DNA of 64,000 nt from assembly GCA_026929865.2 (NCBI GenBank), contig CM049416.1:11023501-11087500 (forward strand), written 5' to 3'. The translations under genes and the position numbers were made by a program. Below, piece by piece: positions 14,211 to 26,778 of the stretch. This DNA is from Hyperoplus lanceolatus (lineage: Eukaryota; Chordata; Actinopteri; Uranoscopiformes; Ammodytidae). The stretch's first letter is position 1; each line of letters begins with the position of its first letter. The notes under the pieces were generated by a model. The model made no database searches and was not told the origin of the DNA. It was given only the letters and a program-made list of their open reading frames with translations.

Positions 14211-14779
14211 GACTTCAGCAAAACAAAAAACATTTGTGAGGGTAAAAGGGTAAAAGAAAACATTTTGTCGGCTCCCCAGCATTACAACACCACCAGACAT
14301 ACAAAGCATCCAACTCATAGGTATAGACCAGCCATTTTGTTTTTTCTTTGAAAATATATATATATATTTTTATCCCTGGGCTTTGTTCATGGATAGTGCA
14401 TTTCCCGAAAATCTGACTAATGGTTTTGGACAGCATCTATTGAGAGTGCACTGGAGGGCCATGAGTTGACCAAACTCAAATACCAAGTGTTCCGAAAATG
14501 TTCTGAATCAGAACAGGAAATGGTTAGAAAAGGATTTTTGGCCAGCTTTCTTTCCATATCGGTCATTGTTAACAATACGAATATTCAAGGTTTTTTGTGG
14601 AAGTCAAATTGTGTAGTACTGGCTGTAGGGCAATGTGTTCTCCTGCCAGCTGTTCAATTTATTTTCCGAGCACAAGCCTTCATCATTGGCTCCGCAACTG
14701 ACTCTTTCACTGAGGGAAAATCATCTGATAAGATTTTGAAACGGACACGGGAACATATTTTGCTGATGTGTGCGTACAC

Positions 14780-14823
<44 letters not shown>

Positions 14824-16002
14824 TGAGGGTGCCTTTTCGAATGTCCATGCTATTTTTATATTATCAATGTTGTGTCTTGATGGAATGTGTCCTGTTGTTG
14901 TTTCCCCACTGTGCTCCGATGTCATTAGGGAACAGCGGTGGCCGTTTGTTCCGATGTGCGTGAGGATTTGTTGTGTTGTGCAGCACTGAACGCAGATGAG
15001 CTTCCAAAGCAAGAACATTATTTTATCAAGGTTTATCATTTTGACATTTCTGAAATGTAAGATAAGAATTCATATCAAGGGTTGTTTGCTTTATTAATTA
15101 ATAAACCACAACACACTGATATACAGCGTTAAATACTTTCTTGCTTTTATGAAACAAGTTCATTGAAGTGCTTTGATAAGCGTTTTGACTTATGAAATAC
15201 AAACCTGTTTTTCTTTCTTTTTTTGTGTCTTACATTGTGTTTTTGCTGTTCAGCACATGTACGTTCTCCTTGTTATTTTGTCTAAAGACTGAAGAATTAA
15301 AGGGTCCTGTTTGAGAAAGTCCATGGGGATTCATGATAAAAGATATGACACGCACCATAATGCACCTATAAAAGTGAGATAACTGAGAGCAACTATGTGG
15401 GTCAGATGCTATTACTCAATAGTGACAGTGAGGAAATTGGTGCTAAACATTGCCAAAACTCAATGTATTGTATTTGAAATTAGTAATGTTATTGCTGACA
15501 CCACTGTGCTCAACTTGTCCATAGAAACCAATTGATCAGGCCAGATGAGTTCATTATTGTTATTTCCATGTTGTGTGAAATCCATAAAGGATCATCTTGT
15601 GGTGCTGTAGAGGCTACAATACAAATCTAGTCTTCAGTTATTCAACTGTCAACTGAAATAATACAGCACAATTATTTTGTGAAAAACCAGTATGCTGTGT
15701 TGTCATGGGTATATTATAGGCCAGGTGAGCACTGGTCATTAGAGTGACTTTCATTTTCCTACTTGAATGAGTAGTCTGTTGTAGTAGCTGTCACATTGTA
15801 CATGTATTACAATCAAAAGCCTGTTTGAAAACTGTAACACATTATGTAAAGTGCTCTTTGGAACTCTTACCTTCAACTGAAAATGGGTTTTGGCAGGACG
15901 GACATTTCGCTAATGTGAAATGATGTAAGGTTAAAAGAAGTGAAATTAAATGGCAATCTAGTTTGATTAGCAGGCTAATTTCCTCATACAAGTTTTGACA
16001 TA
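14211..16002. other. Intergenic with TG microsatellite, no gene seen
   Basis: Holds a (TG)20 run at 14782-14821. Nothing in it shows protein-coding or RNA-gene character. Confidence 0.55.
14782..14821. repeat. (TG)20 microsatellite
   Basis: Uninterrupted TG run of about 40 bp. Confidence 0.95.
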
Positions 16003-16410
16003 GGTTGCGTTCCGAATCGCATACTTTCTACTATATAGTATGTAGAAAAAAGATTTAGGATGTCCCGATTCTTGTGGCCAGATTTAGGATGGTTAGAAGT
16101 ATCCGGATGTCCTACTTCATGCGGCCAAGATTGTTAGTGTTGAAAAGTGCATCCTATTTGGGCAATTCTGACCCACAATCCAGTGCGCATGTGAAGTGAC
16201 GTAACATCGACGAAGCCTCCATATGAAAACAAACGGGGATGCGACGGATATAAAAGCAAGAGGCAAGATCAAGGCGCAATGTTATGATGAAATAAGAGAG
16301 AAAAGTATGTCCCAATAGTATGCCTACTGCATCCTAACTAGATTCTTTTTATCGTCGGATGTAGTATGTAGAATAGAAAAAAGAAAGAGTATGCGATTTG
16401 GAACGCAACC
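16003..16410. mobile_element. 408-bp inverted-repeat MITE with GGTTGCGTTCC ends
   Basis: The left end GGTTGCGTTCCGAATCGCAT and the right end, reverse-complemented, GGTTGCGTTCCAAATCGCAT differ at one position over 20 bp. Both are flanked by ATA (16000-16002 and 16411-16413). The subterminal parts also share CTACTATATAGTATGTAG-like text in inverse. No open frame of note lies inside. The superfamily is uncertain; a 3-bp ATA duplication is not diagnostic. Confidence 0.75.
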
Positions 16411-17004
16411 ATAATCTAACAATGGCAAATGTGGGGCGTATTGATTTGTGCTTAGTCTATTGAACGAAACAAGATGTCGTTTAATTTGGATAATGCTTGA
16501 GTAAGAAATTGGCTGATTTTGAGGTACAAGGACATTTAAAAGCTGGAGCCATGCAGTAAAGACAGCTCCAAAAAGACACGGTCAGATACATACGCTTTCA
16601 CAATTCACCAAATCAACTTCTCCTTGTTTGGGGTATTCTGCTGGAATAAAAGAGAAATACTGTATGTATGCAAAAACTTGAACGCATTTTGAGGTGATTA
16701 GTTGCTTTTACCATATGCCCCCCCTCTGAAGTGTATTTACCTGGCTGTAACTGATTTATAAATTGTTATATGAATTAATATTGTGTGAATGTGTATACTA
16801 TATTGTATTGCCATACAATGTGAATCTTCATACAATAGATCAAACTGTAAAAATGTTCTTACCTTAGTCTTGTGTTAGATAAAGTCAGGCTGTTAAAACT
16901 AACCCATTAGTATGTACTGGAGACTACATCGCACCAACGTATGTTTGTTATGGCTCACTATTTTAACCCTGATAAACTCTATTAGGATGAGGTTCGTGCG
17001 TTAA

Positions 17005-17616
17005 AGAGGACCTATGATGCTTTTTGACTTTTATGACCTATAAACGTTGTTATGATGATTCATAGTCATGCTTAACCATACTAAATTATCAAATAATGAC
17101 TTACATGCATTTCGACGTATTCCCTGCTGACCGTCTGGGGTGTCTGTGCAAATCACTAAACACTATTCTAGCCAGTCGAGAAGTCACATGTTCAAAGCGG
17201 TCTACCCTTCCGTAACTTTGTGACGTCGCATGTAACTTTGTGAAGTCACCACGCGGATGTTTCCATTTATGGTAATGCTGTCACTTCCCTGTTCGCGTCT
17301 GCCTCGCGCCCTTATAGGTCCATGCTCGCGCTTCCCGCCACTGAAAGTGTTCCGGAAGGAAGGTAACCAATCACAACGGAGTGGGGTTTGCAGGAGGGGG
17401 GGGAGGGGAGCGGAGATGGCCAATCACAGGCGGAGGGAGCGGAGATTGCCGAAGCACACACACTCAAGTGTTGACAGGACGTGCTGGATCGCCAAAATAA
17501 GAGAAAGAGCTTCCCGAAAATCTACATAGTTTTTTGTGATGTGATTCGTGTCAGGTTGCTCTATAGCAGTGTAAAACAAGAAATTAAGACCAGAAAAGTA
17601 GTATAATAGGTCCTCT
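17005..17616. mobile_element. TTAA-flanked MITE, family AGAGGACCTAT, copy 1
   Basis: The left end is TTAA then AGAGGACCTATGATGC, and the right end is GTATAATAGGTCCTCT then TTAA (17617-17620). The TTAA on both sides (17001-17004) is the target of piggyBac-type transposases. The body contains GACGTCGCATG-like and CCAATCACA-like blocks and a G-rich run at 17394-17408. No transposase is present. A shorter inverted relative is at 26322-26711. Confidence 0.8.
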
Positions 17617-17620
17617 TTAA

Positions 17621-19182
17621 TAGATTTTGCTATATTTGCTTGAGCAAGACCCTCCTCCTTGCGCCAGTCAATTCATACAATACCATTGTTGTCTAGACTC
17701 ATGTTTGCAAATGTTAAATATCTGTTTATCTGTATTTAAACATTGTGTCATCTGGTATTTAATTGCAAACCTCCACGACATTACCTTCTGGTGAAACACA
17801 GCGGTTACAGTAATCGGGACAGACATTTTTATTTTTATTTTTTTTCATAGAACCATTGCTCTGAATATAATTGTGTTGACATTTTAAATGTTATGCTTCA
17901 GACGAAACCCACACATGTAAACAGTCACGCAAGCCTGCACAGAGGCACATACAAACATGATACAGTACCTGAGGGGGGAAAGGCACAAAAGAATCACTTT
18001 GTGACAATTTATCCACAAATGTACAGTCTGGCTCCACCTGTCACAGCGGTGGCTTTACCTCCCACGATCCTCTGGGGGAGAAGGTCTTTACAGCAGATGG
18101 ATGGACTTGATAGAGGGGAGGGATCTGGTTCATCGGATTGGTTTCTATATGCGGGCTAGGAATATAGGTCATGTAACACATTTACACTCCTCTATAACGT
18201 CTTGCTTTTACACCAAGCGCTCCAATTTACGACTCCCAGCGCTGCCAGCATGATCACTTTATTGCCAAGGTGATGGAGGGGAAAAAGTTTTCAAAATGGG
18301 CAAGAACTGCAAAACATTTCCATCACAGCGGAAGCAAAAGTTTTCGATTGCCTTTTTAGATTAATTTAAGTTTTTTTTCCAAGACCAGAGGCAAGTGCAT
18401 AACAGACAAATCATGGAGCTTATTGATTATAAAACCAATACAACCACAGCCTTGGTTTAGTTTTTGCATCTTCCTACACTGTGAGTGCTCGAGGAAAAGA
18501 CACATTTTATTTGTATATTTTTATTAACATCTCCAAACCATGTCGCAATACATCCCCCTCCCCTCCCCCCCTGTGTTGCTGCATTAGAAGGAGGTTGTTT
18601 GGTATAGGCTAATCGCTGTGCCCTGTGCTCACACCAGAAAAAGGAGGGGAAAGGAATGGAGAGAAAGAGACAGACATGAGAAGAGAATGGAGGAGAGAGG
18701 AAGAGAGAAGTAGGGACGGAGGCAAAAAAAAGTGGAAGGATGGAGAAGAGAGGAGAAGGAAGGGAGACATGGAGGGAGACGGGGAGAGCCGTGCATGCTG
18801 CAGTGTTCTGGCGGATTTCCAAGGGCAGCAGTGTTGCCTCTGGTGAACAAACAAAATACTGGTCTCAGCTAAATATAACATTTCCCTTCGTGCGCAAACC
18901 TTCAGAGAGGTGGTGGAGGCAAGGGCTGGATGGTGGAGTGCATGCATATTTATTCTTTTTATTCTCTTCCTCAATGTCTTTTTATCCTAGCACCTATTAA
19001 TCTTGTTTGGTTTGCTGTGTTGTGTGTGTGTGTATATATGAGTATGTGTATTTATCTTTTTGTATGTGTGTTTTTTGATTAATATGTATTCATTTGATTG
19101 TACCTGCTCGTATGTATTTTGTTAAAGCACTTTGTAAACCACTTTGTTTTTAAAGGTGCTATATAAATAAAGATATTATTAT
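17621..19182. other. Intergenic, no gene seen
   Basis: A strongly purine-rich plus-strand block (GGAGAGAGGAAG-type) fills about 18640-18790 and explains the open frames there. A GT/TATA-rich patch is at 19019-19065. Confidence 0.55.
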
Positions 19183-19184
19183 TA

Positions 19185-20428
19185 CACTCAACAAAAATAT
19201 AAACGCAACACTTTGTGGCCTGTGGAATGTTGGTCCACTCCTCTTCAATGGCTGTGCGAAGTTGCTGGATATTAGTGGGAAGTGGTGCACACTGTCGTAT
19301 ACGCCGGTCAAGCACATCCCAAACATGCTCAATGTGTGACATGTCCGGTGAGTATGCTGGCCATACAAGAACTGGGACATTTTCAGCTTCCAAGAATTGT
19401 GTACAGATCCTTGCAACATGGGGCCGTGCATTATCTTGCTGAAACGTGAGGTGATGTTCATGGATGTATGGCACAACAATGGGCCTCAGGATCTCATCAA
19501 GGTATCTCTGTGAATTGAAAATGCCATCAATAAAATGCACCTGTGTTCTTCGTCCATAACAGATGCCTGCCCATACCATAACCCCACCACCACCATGGGC
19601 CACTCGATCCACAACATTGACATCAGCAAAGCGCTCACCCACACGACGCCACACACGCTGTCTGTAAACCGAGATTCATCCATGAAGAGAACACCTCTCC
19701 AACGTGCCAGACGTCATCGAATGTGAGCATTTGCCCACTCAAGTCTGTTACGGCGACGAGCTGGAGTCAGGTCAAGACCCCGATGAGGACGACGAGCATG
19801 CAGTTGAGCTTCCCTGAGACGGTTTCTGACAGTTTGTGCAGAAATTGTTTGGTTATGCAAACCAATTGTTTCAGCAGCTGTCTCAGTGGCTGGTCTCAGA
19901 CGATCTTGGAGGTGAACCTGCTGGATGTGGAGGTCCTGGTCTGGTGTGGTTACACGTGGTCTGCGGTTGTGAGGCCGGTTGGATGTACTGCCATATTCTC
20001 TAAAACGCCTTTGGAGACGGCTTATGGTGGAGAAATGAACATTCAATGCACGAGCAACAGATCTGGTTGACATTCCTGCTGTCAGCATGACAATTGCACG
20101 CTCCCTCAATGCTTGTGGCATCTGTGGCATTTTGCTGTGAGACAAAACTGCACATTTCAGGGTGGCCTTTTATTGTGGACAGTCTAAGGCACACCTGTGC
20201 ACTAATCATGATGTCAGATCAGCATCTTGATGTGGCACACCTGTGAGGTGGGATGGATTATCTCAGCAAAGCAGAAGTGCTCACTATCACACATTTAGAC
20301 ATATTTGTGAACAATTTTTGAGAGAAATGGTAATATTGTGTATCTGGAATGAATTTTAGATCTTTAAGTCCATCTCGTGAAAAATGGGAGCAAAAACAAA
20401 AGTGTTGCGTTTATATTTTTGTTGCGTG
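19185..20428 (-). mobile_element. Tc1-like transposon, internally deleted
   Basis: The left terminus is CACTCAACAAAAATATAAAC followed by GCAACACTT, and the right terminus in inverse is CACGCAACAAAAATATAAAC followed by GCAACACTT. The left flank is TA (19183-19184), the Tc1/mariner target; the right flank is TG, presumably changed within the adjoining GT-rich run. The right arm from about 20150 is long and follows the pattern of a common fish Tc1 family, while the left arm is short and joins directly to transposase-coding sequence. This implies that an inner stretch of the left end, including the C-terminal codons, has been lost. Confidence 0.85.
19210..20130 (-). pseudogene. Broken Tc1-family transposase
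   Basis: The minus strand from the ATG at 20128-20130 (MPQMPQALRERAIVM) encodes an N-terminal paired-like helix-turn-helix domain (motif RSVARALNVHFSTISRLQRR) and a second DNA-binding helix region. The DDE/RNase H-like catalytic part follows, with recognisable blocks DESRF, VMVWAGI, FQQDNARPHVA and YSPDMSHIEHVWD (the last carries the usual third-acid region). Three lesions are seen. An in-frame TGA lies at 19714-19716. Near 19650-19656 a TG dinucleotide is gained in a GTGTGTGG run and shifts the frame. The C-terminal end is missing, because coding similarity stops at IPQAT and runs into the left terminal repeat. Such a copy cannot make active enzyme, though it could still be moved by a related one. 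Confidence 0.88.
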
Positions 20429-22801
20429 TGTGTATGTGTGTGTGTGTGGCGAGGGGGAGATGTTCTGTCACCGTGCAAAGCCCCCCCCCCCCCCGACCTG
20501 CAAGAGGCCACCTGGAAGCAGAGAGAGCCTGTAAATAACACGTAGGGTCGGGGAGCTATACTCCACTGTTTGATCATTCACTATACGCTGAAATGAGCAG
20601 AAGTTCACTATGTGGGTTTATCGTGCATGAAAAACAGCAATAACTCCCCATTTCCCCTCAATTTAAAATCTCTTTCATTTTCTCCCCACAAACCTCTCTC
20701 TCTCTCTCCTTTCGTTTCTCAGTTTGTTTCTTTTTTCATCCAACACAAATAGAGAGCTTTGGAAAATGAACTACCGCTGCCGCCGGTGGACATTAATAAT
20801 TTACGGGGCAGCCAATGCGGCAGGAGAATGGAAAATTAAACGTAGGTTTTTAGCCCATGCACGAGAGGCGGGAAACCAGCTGTGCATGGGTCTGACTAGT
20901 GTGTCATAGGATTATTTAATTTTTTTAGCACACACACACATGCAAACACACTATCTATAATGTTTTATCATTAAAGCGAAATATACCTACAGGTATTTGT
21001 TAGACACCAGGAGCAATGCTGGCAATGGGCTGCTTTCTCAATTGTTCATTATCTTCAGTGAGGTTACTGTGGTCAGTTTGAAAAGCAACCACTGCCAATT
21101 TACTGTGTGCATGTGAGCGAGCACATTTTGTGTGACACATGAGAACATCCATCCAGCCCACACATAATTGTATGTTGCCTCAAAGCCAATTTTTTTTTTA
21201 AATCTGTGAAGCAAAGACATCCAGATCTTCAAAGAATACACCAACAAAAAAAAAACGGCGGAAGCCTTAAGTAAGTTGGTTGTGTTTGGAGGCTGGGTAT
21301 TGCTTGACACATGGCATTAGAGTACATACTAGAGGCATATGCCTATACCTAGGATTTGGCACCACTCCTCATCCCCACAACTCCAATCCAACCAGACATG
21401 TGTGGCAGGGAAGCGTTCAAGTGAGGAGCTATACGAAACCAATCAAGTTTTCACCGACGTCAGCAACACAAATCCCCTTTTCAAGAGAAGAGAACTAGTA
21501 GCACTGATGCCTGTCCGGAATCTCACTTTACCGTCAGCTTGGCGGCAAAGTCAGATCAAAATTCCCCTCCCGACTTACCCAGGGAGAAACTGAAACCAGA
21601 TATCTCAAATAAACATGTTACCTTGGAGGGCGCTATGCAGCACAACACGGGGATAATTTGACAGAATCGAATCACCAGATGGGATTCTCTGTGAACGTGT
21701 TGATCAGAGTTAAATTGAGCCCAGGAAATGATCAGGGACTAAGTGTAATCACGACTAGGAAATTCACACCTCCCTGATTATGTCAACCACTTCCTGTCCT
21801 TGGACAAAGACACAGGGAGACAGACAGACAGACAGATGCTCCGACACCCTCTGGCATGCAATCACAATGCAAATTGACATTTATGTGCATATAATAGACT
21901 CGGTGATGAAATGCTAGCGGTATTTTGATCCGCCGTCTCTCCTTTTTTGATGTGCTCCGAGTAGACAGTGCAGAAAGCTGTGACCCTCCAAGGTGTGAGT
22001 GATGATGATATTTAGAAGGGCCGTGTTATAACCTCCATTATAGCTGGAAATTTCTACACCCTGGATGGAACAAATTAAGTCAAGAAAATGTCATTCTCCC
22101 AAAACACTATCGGACACACCTGTCATACTGCATAGCGACAAAGCATGTAGATACTGGTGCAATTTTTAAACATGATGGGTTTCTTTTTCACTTAAGTCTG
22201 TCATATGTTGGTAGAATCAGTGACCAGATCATTGTCCACTGTCCAGTCTACTCAGGATCATATTTATTTGCTGTAAATTGATCCCAAGGTCTAGGCAAGG
22301 GTTTTTTTTTTTTACGATGTTAGCACACCCTGTATCCATCCTCATCCAGCATTACCAACCACAGACATTCCCCTGACAATGCAGCTTAGCATTCTCAACA
22401 TGTCATCCCCTTTTTTCCATAAAATCAGGATGACTGCAAAAGGAAATCACTTCATGCTCACATCCTCGGGGGTCCAGTCGCAATATGATGCACTTTGTCT
22501 GCTTGGAGGACCTTTCCATGACGAGACACGCCGCAACAATATAGGCCATGTCTTACATGTGTAGGCTATTTCCTCCTCAATTTATGATACATCTTGAGAC
22601 CCGTCCCGAGACATTCTTGTTAGGTCTGTTAGGTTCCTCCCCTAAAACTGTGTTTGACCAGTCATGATTTAGCAAATCTGTCCAGAGCTGGCCTGTCAAG
22701 TTTTGGATTTCTCAACATGTTAAAGCAGTGTAGGGTCTCTAGTAAGGGGTGATTGTTAAGTATATAACGATTCATAGTGCCTATATACTACTATTTTAAA
22801 G
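20429..22801. other. Intergenic, possible conserved noncoding block, no gene seen
   Basis: A GT run adjoins the transposon at 20425-20449, and a C run is at 20481-20494. The block 20757-20915 is complex, with ACATTAATAATTTACG and AAAATTAAACG motifs and no repeat character, and might be a regulatory element. No gene is supported. Confidence 0.45.
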
Positions 22802-22805
22802 TTAA

Positions 22806-23040
22806 AGGTGGAGTTGGCGTAACTGGAAAATGTTTGTTATCAAAATCACATTTAGTCAAAATCAGTGAATATCTCCCCACAGCCCGTTACTTTTGTGTGT
22901 GCTGAAAAAATATCCTCTGTTAAATCACATCTTAAGCTCTGTTACAGTTTTGTAGCTATTTTTGGGCCCCCTTTCTTTACATACCCTTTGTTTACCTGTT
23001 GACATGACCTATGTGTAACTACATCTGCATGCTGGCATTT
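22806..23040. mobile_element. TTAA-type MITE, family AGGTGGAGTCAGC, partial copy
   Basis: The left end TTAA AGGTGGAGTTGGCG (TTAA at 22802-22805) and the following TTGTTATCAAAATCACA and GTCAAAATCAGTGAATAT blocks match the copies at 26779, 44723 and 57236. The right terminus is not recognisable; similarity fades after the GGGCCCCCTTTCTTTACATA block. Confidence 0.6.
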
Positions 23041-23127
23041 TGCAAAGCAAATATCTATATATTTTTTTCTGCTTTCAATATTAAAACAAGTCAGCTGGAA
23101 AACATTTGAATCAACTCATGGAGTTAA

Positions 23128-24138
23128 AGCCACTACGAGTAACATGGCACGTTGGCGTCCCCTTTGGACAAAAGCGGTAGTGTTTTTACGACGCCCGCTG
23201 TCGCAAAGCTGGTTTCTGGCTTGTGCCAGGCGCGCGAGTGTGAACTGAGAAGGGAGCAATATAGTGCATGTCCGTGTGTTGAAAGTGTGAGGACTATTTT
23301 CGGCTCCATGAGAGTGGTTTTGACACTGCATCAACTAATGCATCAATTTATAAGCCCATTCGGGTTTCTGACCTCTCCAGCACATACTCTTTTAATCTTT
23401 ACATGTGTTAATGTATTTGTTGAGTGTGTGCAAATAAATAAATACGTAAATTCGTAAATACGTATGCCAGTCACTGCCACACACACACCTGATTGCAATG
23501 AGTTGATGCAGCAGTGTCACCTAACTACTCTCTCTCTCACAGAGCTGAAAGATTACGTGTCCGACTCCTCACAGAAAGCGAATGAACGAGAGACGGCAGT
23601 TAGTATGGATCACGATGAGGTAATGTGTTTATGTTGTTGTAAATAATGACTATTTCAGATAATGGTTATCTGATGATGGTGAAGCAAAGCAAACTTTGTG
23701 TTAGTACCAACCGCTCATTCATTTAGGAGTAAACACTGCAGTCTAGTTTCGCTCTCGTGAAATTGTATACACGTTGCTTGGCAACGCCCTGGTCCCGCCC
23801 GTAGCCTATATCACTCTCCCTTTTAGCTTTTCTTCATTGCATTTTTTCTTTGATGGTTCAGCCCCGTTATCAGTCATTATGACGACAAATAACTGTCTCA
23901 AACAAAGCTCCCGCTCCCCTTCCCTCACCTGGAGGGATAGGCTTCTCAATTCACGTTGCTGTGCCACACTGAAATCTGCGACCAATACGGATATGTGACC
24001 ATAGAGTCTGCACAAAAAAATTATTTAAAAACGTCTTTCTTTGCACTGATGGTCTTGTTTGCTGTTAAAGGTAATTTATGATTATCAGAGGAAACATGAG
24101 GCTGTTTAAAAGATATTTAAATGTTACTCGTAGCCGCT
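23128..24138. mobile_element. TTAA-flanked element, family AGCCACTACGAGTAACAT
   Basis: The left terminus AGCCACTACGAGTAACAT and the right terminus ATGTTACTCGTAGCCGCT are inverted repeats with one mismatch over 18 bp. TTAA flanks both sides (23124-23127 and 24139-24142). The body is about 1 kb and carries only short open frames, none transposase-like. By target it is piggyBac-like and non-autonomous. Confidence 0.78.
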
Positions 24139-24661
24139 TTAATGTAAATTAGCTCATAAAATCTGTTGGCAAACTGTTTATCTGTTCAACGGTTGCTGGC
24201 AAGAAATGAGACGCCTCCTGGGGTGAGGAGTGTTCACCCAATATTAGTAATAGGCATACATTTAAAATATATTTCACTTTATGTCTACTGTATCATCAAG
24301 TAAAGAGCTTAAACACAAGTGAGGCATAAACAAAAATGTAATACCTTTCCTCTTAAATCAGCCGATTTTCCAGACTCATCATATCCAATAGTATAGCCTG
24401 GGGAAATTCGTATAGCTAAATTTCTAAATGTGGGATTATCTGTACACATTTGCAGGGCATTTTACAGATTGTAAGAAAAATGTAATGACTGAATATGAGA
24501 CTAATTGCCTTCTGCAGCACAGAAGGCTTGCGATGTGCACGCCTATCAGTCCGGCATCTTAGAGACTGTCACAACGGTCGGGTGGTGTGCGTGACATCGA
24601 CAGGCACAGGTTAGTACACGGGTGCAGTCGACAGCTGCCCACACACTGCAGTAAAATCCAA

Positions 24662-24664
<3 letters not shown>

Positions 24665-24721
<57 letters not shown>
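24665..24721. repeat. (CT)n microsatellite
   Basis: Uninterrupted TC run of about 28 units. Confidence 0.95.
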
Positions 24722-24723
<2 letters not shown>

Positions 24724-25480
24724 TTTCTGTTTATTTCGGGAGCTGTGGTTAAATTTTACATAAGGAGTTCCAGCTTTGACAAGGAGAGGCCACTGTGCAA
24801 ATTGGTGAATTTGAAGATGAATATACCAGATTAGAACGGGGACATAAATAAGAAAGTGCCGGTATGAATAGATAATGCCAAATAAATGCAGTTGCATGAA
24901 GCGAGAAATCATAAGCAGTGAGTCTATTTGAGCAAGTTTAGCAGTTGGTGCAATGTTGTTGTTTTTTTCTTCCACCAAAAGCCTTTTTATCTTTGAAAAG
25001 TCCACTGATGCTGATTCATCAATTGTGTCGTACTGGAAGTGCGTGTTCATGTCGGAAGATTGTTGTCGTCAGGGAAGCGCGGGTTACAACAGTTTACATG
25101 GAACAGAGCATGTATGACTCACAGCTCCATCTGCAATGTAATGTTTACTTCATGTGTTGCCTAAGCATTACTGCCTGTAAAGAATGAATATTTCACCAGA
25201 TTAAAATGGCTCTCAACAGTTATTTTAATTGAGTTGCATCAGCCACGAAAGCAAAACAAAGAACGGCATGCGCACGTCTGTTAGAATTTCATTCCTCCAT
25301 TATGAGAGAGTCTATTAAAGTAAACAAGGACTCATAACCTCTGTGCCCTCATACTCTGGATAGCTTATTGTTTATCACTCTGTAATGCCAGCCTCATTCT
25401 GTATGTCCTCTGGCCTTTGGCTTTAGCCCTGTGTTGTCAGTTGTGTGGAGGATAAAACACTCCTTGCTTCATTCATTTTT

Positions 25481-25482
<2 letters not shown>

Positions 25483-25566
<84 letters not shown>
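25483..25566. repeat. (AC)42 microsatellite
   Basis: Uninterrupted AC run of about 84 bp. Confidence 0.96.
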
Positions 25567-25568
<2 letters not shown>

Positions 25569-26321
25569 GGATTAATTGGGACTCCCGCCAGCATGCATGC
25601 ACTTTCTATGCATATACTGTATGTAAACAGGAGCACATGAATGCATGATCACATATCTTCACAAACACATATTTCTCCAGCACTTGGCCACATTTTCCCA
25701 GCAACAAAGGTTATTCCAACAGATAAACCCATTTTTAATTACCTGTCGCTCCTGTTGCATAGGAAATAAAAGATACGCAATTGTGTTATGAGAAAGAAAC
25801 ATATTAGGCTATAATCAGGTTTTATGAATGCTCAGATGCGACTCATGCGACTAGTCCTCCTAGAACGTATCATCTCAGTTTATGTATTTTATGGCTTCGG
25901 AATAATAACCGTCTATCACGGCAAACAACGCCACAAATGTCATGGAGCAAATTCCGCATAGCCATGACGGGAAGCATATTACTATGAGGCTGTAAATAAC
26001 GTTCCCTGTAGAGAGACAAGCCGAGAACATGCATTTCATCTCCATCCATAATTCATTACCAGATGTTGGTTTTATATTGGTTTCCAGGTATCTGCCAGGG
26101 CGACCGTGGAGATCGCAACATCCCTGTGGCTTTTTTAGAGTCATTTACTCTACTCCACTGCGATGCCCCATCAATCGCTTTGAGCACAATGTGTATTTTC
26201 TGCCAGGATCACCACTGAGAACATTCTTCTTTGGACAAGTTAGGATTTTTCAGCATTGGCAGCGATTGGTTTAATTTCTGCAATCCTCTTTGTCGATCTT
26301 TGTCTTTGTCCATTTGGTTAA

Positions 26322-26425
26322 AGAGGACCTATTATGCTACTTTTCTGGTCTTAATTTCTTGTTTTACATTTCTAGCAATCCTGAACCTTTGTCGATCTTT
26401 GTCTTTGTCTCATTTGGGGCCCCCC

Positions 26426-26456
<31 letters not shown>

Positions 26457-26711
26457 AGTGGCAGCCTTACATACATGGAAACATCGCGTGGAGACGTACA
26501 AAGTTTTATGCGCGTCACAAATTATGAAAGGGTAGACCGCTTTGAAGCGTGACTCTCGACTGGCTAGAATAGTGTTTAGTGCTCTGCACAGACACCCCAG
26601 ACGCAGTCGAAATGCATGTAAGTCATTATTTGATAATTTAGTATGGTAAAAAACTATGAATCACAAACAAGTTTATAGGTCATAAAAGTCAAAAAGCATC
26701 ATAGGTCCTCT
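26322..26711. mobile_element. TTAA-flanked MITE, family AGAGGACCTAT, copy 2 (inverted, rearranged)
   Basis: Ends are AGAGGACCTATTATGCTACT and, at the right, AGCATCATAGGTCCTCT, flanked by TTAA at 26318-26321 and 26712-26715. Relative to copy 1 the element lies in the opposite orientation: its left 45 bp equal the reverse complement of the right end of copy 1. It is 390 bp against 612 bp, and the middle has been replaced by a block that resembles its own left flank and by an 8-C/29-G run. Confidence 0.8.
26420..26456. repeat. C8-G29 homopolymer junction
   Basis: Eight C followed by about 29 G. Such a run can form quadruplex or hairpin structures and is a frequent place of sequencing or assembly error, so its length is uncertain. 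Confidence 0.8.
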
Positions 26712-26778
26712 TTAAAAAAAACACGCAATGAAAGTGTGAAGTAACGCAACATTGTTCTTGCAACATTGCTGGGATTAA

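Larger units (their letters stand above)
24143..26317. other. Intergenic with CT and AC microsatellites, no gene seen
   Basis: Contains the CT run 24665-24721 and the AC run 25483-25566. The remainder is unique-looking AT-rich DNA without coding signal. Confidence 0.55.

Noticed and set aside
18609..18974. Serine/leucine/phenylalanine-rich frames
   Set aside because: They arise from a purine-rich (GGAGAGAGGAAG-type) low-complexity tract read on the opposite strand.
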